5,716 nucleotides of DNA from Thermoflexia bacterium. GTDB taxonomy: Bacteria > Chloroflexota > Anaerolineae > B4-G1 > SLSP01. Location of the stretch: the NCBI GenBank assembly GCA_030605705.1, contig JAUWHU010000197.1:1-5716 (forward strand). The letters run 5' to 3'. Position 1 is the first letter of the stretch, and every line of letters begins with the position of its first letter. The position numbers were made by a program, and so were the translations under genes. The notes under the pieces are model-generated. The model saw nothing but the letters and a program-made list of their open reading frames with translations. It had not been told where the DNA came from and ran no database searches. Of this stretch, positions 5,579-5,716 are shown piece after piece.

Positions 5579-5716
5579 ATGACCAAACGAAAATCCGCAG
5601 TGGTTGCCATTGGCGGCAACTCACTGATCAAGGACAAGCAACACCAGACGGTGCAAGACCAGTACCTGGCCGCGAAGGAAACCGCGCACCACATCGCCGA
5701 TATGATCGAGCAGGGA
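5579..5716 (+). CDS. arcC: Carbamate kinase, N-terminal fragment
   Basis: The first 46 codons are present; the gene runs off the end of the window. The start VVAIGGNSLIKDKQHQT (residues 8-24) carries the glycine-rich GGN motif (12-14) of carbamate kinases, in the variant IGGNSL rather than the common LGGNAL. The segment QYLAAKETAHHIADMIEQG matches the helix that follows in this family. The enzyme transfers phosphate from carbamoyl phosphate to ADP, giving ATP, CO2 and ammonia. Placement after two carbamoyltransferases on the same strand suggests it consumes their carbamoyl phosphate. AAGGAG (5567-5572) lies six bases before ATG 5579. Other amino-acid kinase family members share the GGN region, but this spacing and the neighbourhood favour carbamate kinase. 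The catalytic residues further downstream cannot be checked. Confidence 0.85.
   Translation, partial: MTKRKSAVVAIGGNSLIKDKQHQTVQDQYLAAKETAHHIADMIEQG

Overview
The window is bacterial DNA: GC-rich genes with Shine-Dalgarno starts, separated by AT-richer gaps that are almost entirely filled with short repetitive elements. The repeat styles (accacggagaacacggagaa-like, gccacgaatt...aattcgtggc, agacctcggaggtct palindromes, and tandem gcgagaaa and atttgcc units) resemble intergenic repeats I associate with Chloroflexota and other environmental genomes. Taxonomic placement is therefore an inference with low to moderate confidence. No repeat intrudes into a recognisable coding region.

Region 1 (1-2050) is the end of an ABC importer locus. 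It holds the last 67 codons of a binding-protein-dependent permease, a 694 bp gap made of nested inverted repeats and palindromes, then a complete PotA/FbpC-type ATPase (901-1983) followed by a strong intrinsic terminator (2011-2050). The transported solute cannot be read from the sequence. Iron(III) and polyamine-like solutes are both possible.

Region 2 (2051-3147) has a repeat-rich gap and then a good sigma70-type promoter (2351-2378). The perfect palindrome TTGTCAGACAA lies between its -35 and -10 hexamers and looks like an autoregulatory operator. The promoter drives a GntR-family regulator with a UTRA effector domain.

Region 3 (3148-5716), on the same strand, encodes an aspartate-carbamoyltransferase-like enzyme, a YgeW/acetylornithine-carbamoyltransferase-like (knotted) enzyme, and the start of a carbamate kinase. 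Each has its own strong Shine-Dalgarno sequence. The gaps of 197, 201 and 101 bp contain repeats but no convincing intrinsic terminator, so co-transcription with the GntR gene is plausible. Two carbamoyltransferases beside a carbamate kinase suggest catabolism: phosphorolysis of one or two carbamoylated (ureido) compounds to carbamoyl phosphate, which the kinase uses to make ATP, CO2 and ammonia. Both transferases keep the carbamoyl-phosphate site but have lost or changed residues that define the classical aspartate, ornithine or acetylornithine specificities. Their second substrate is therefore unknown, and this is the most interesting point in the window.
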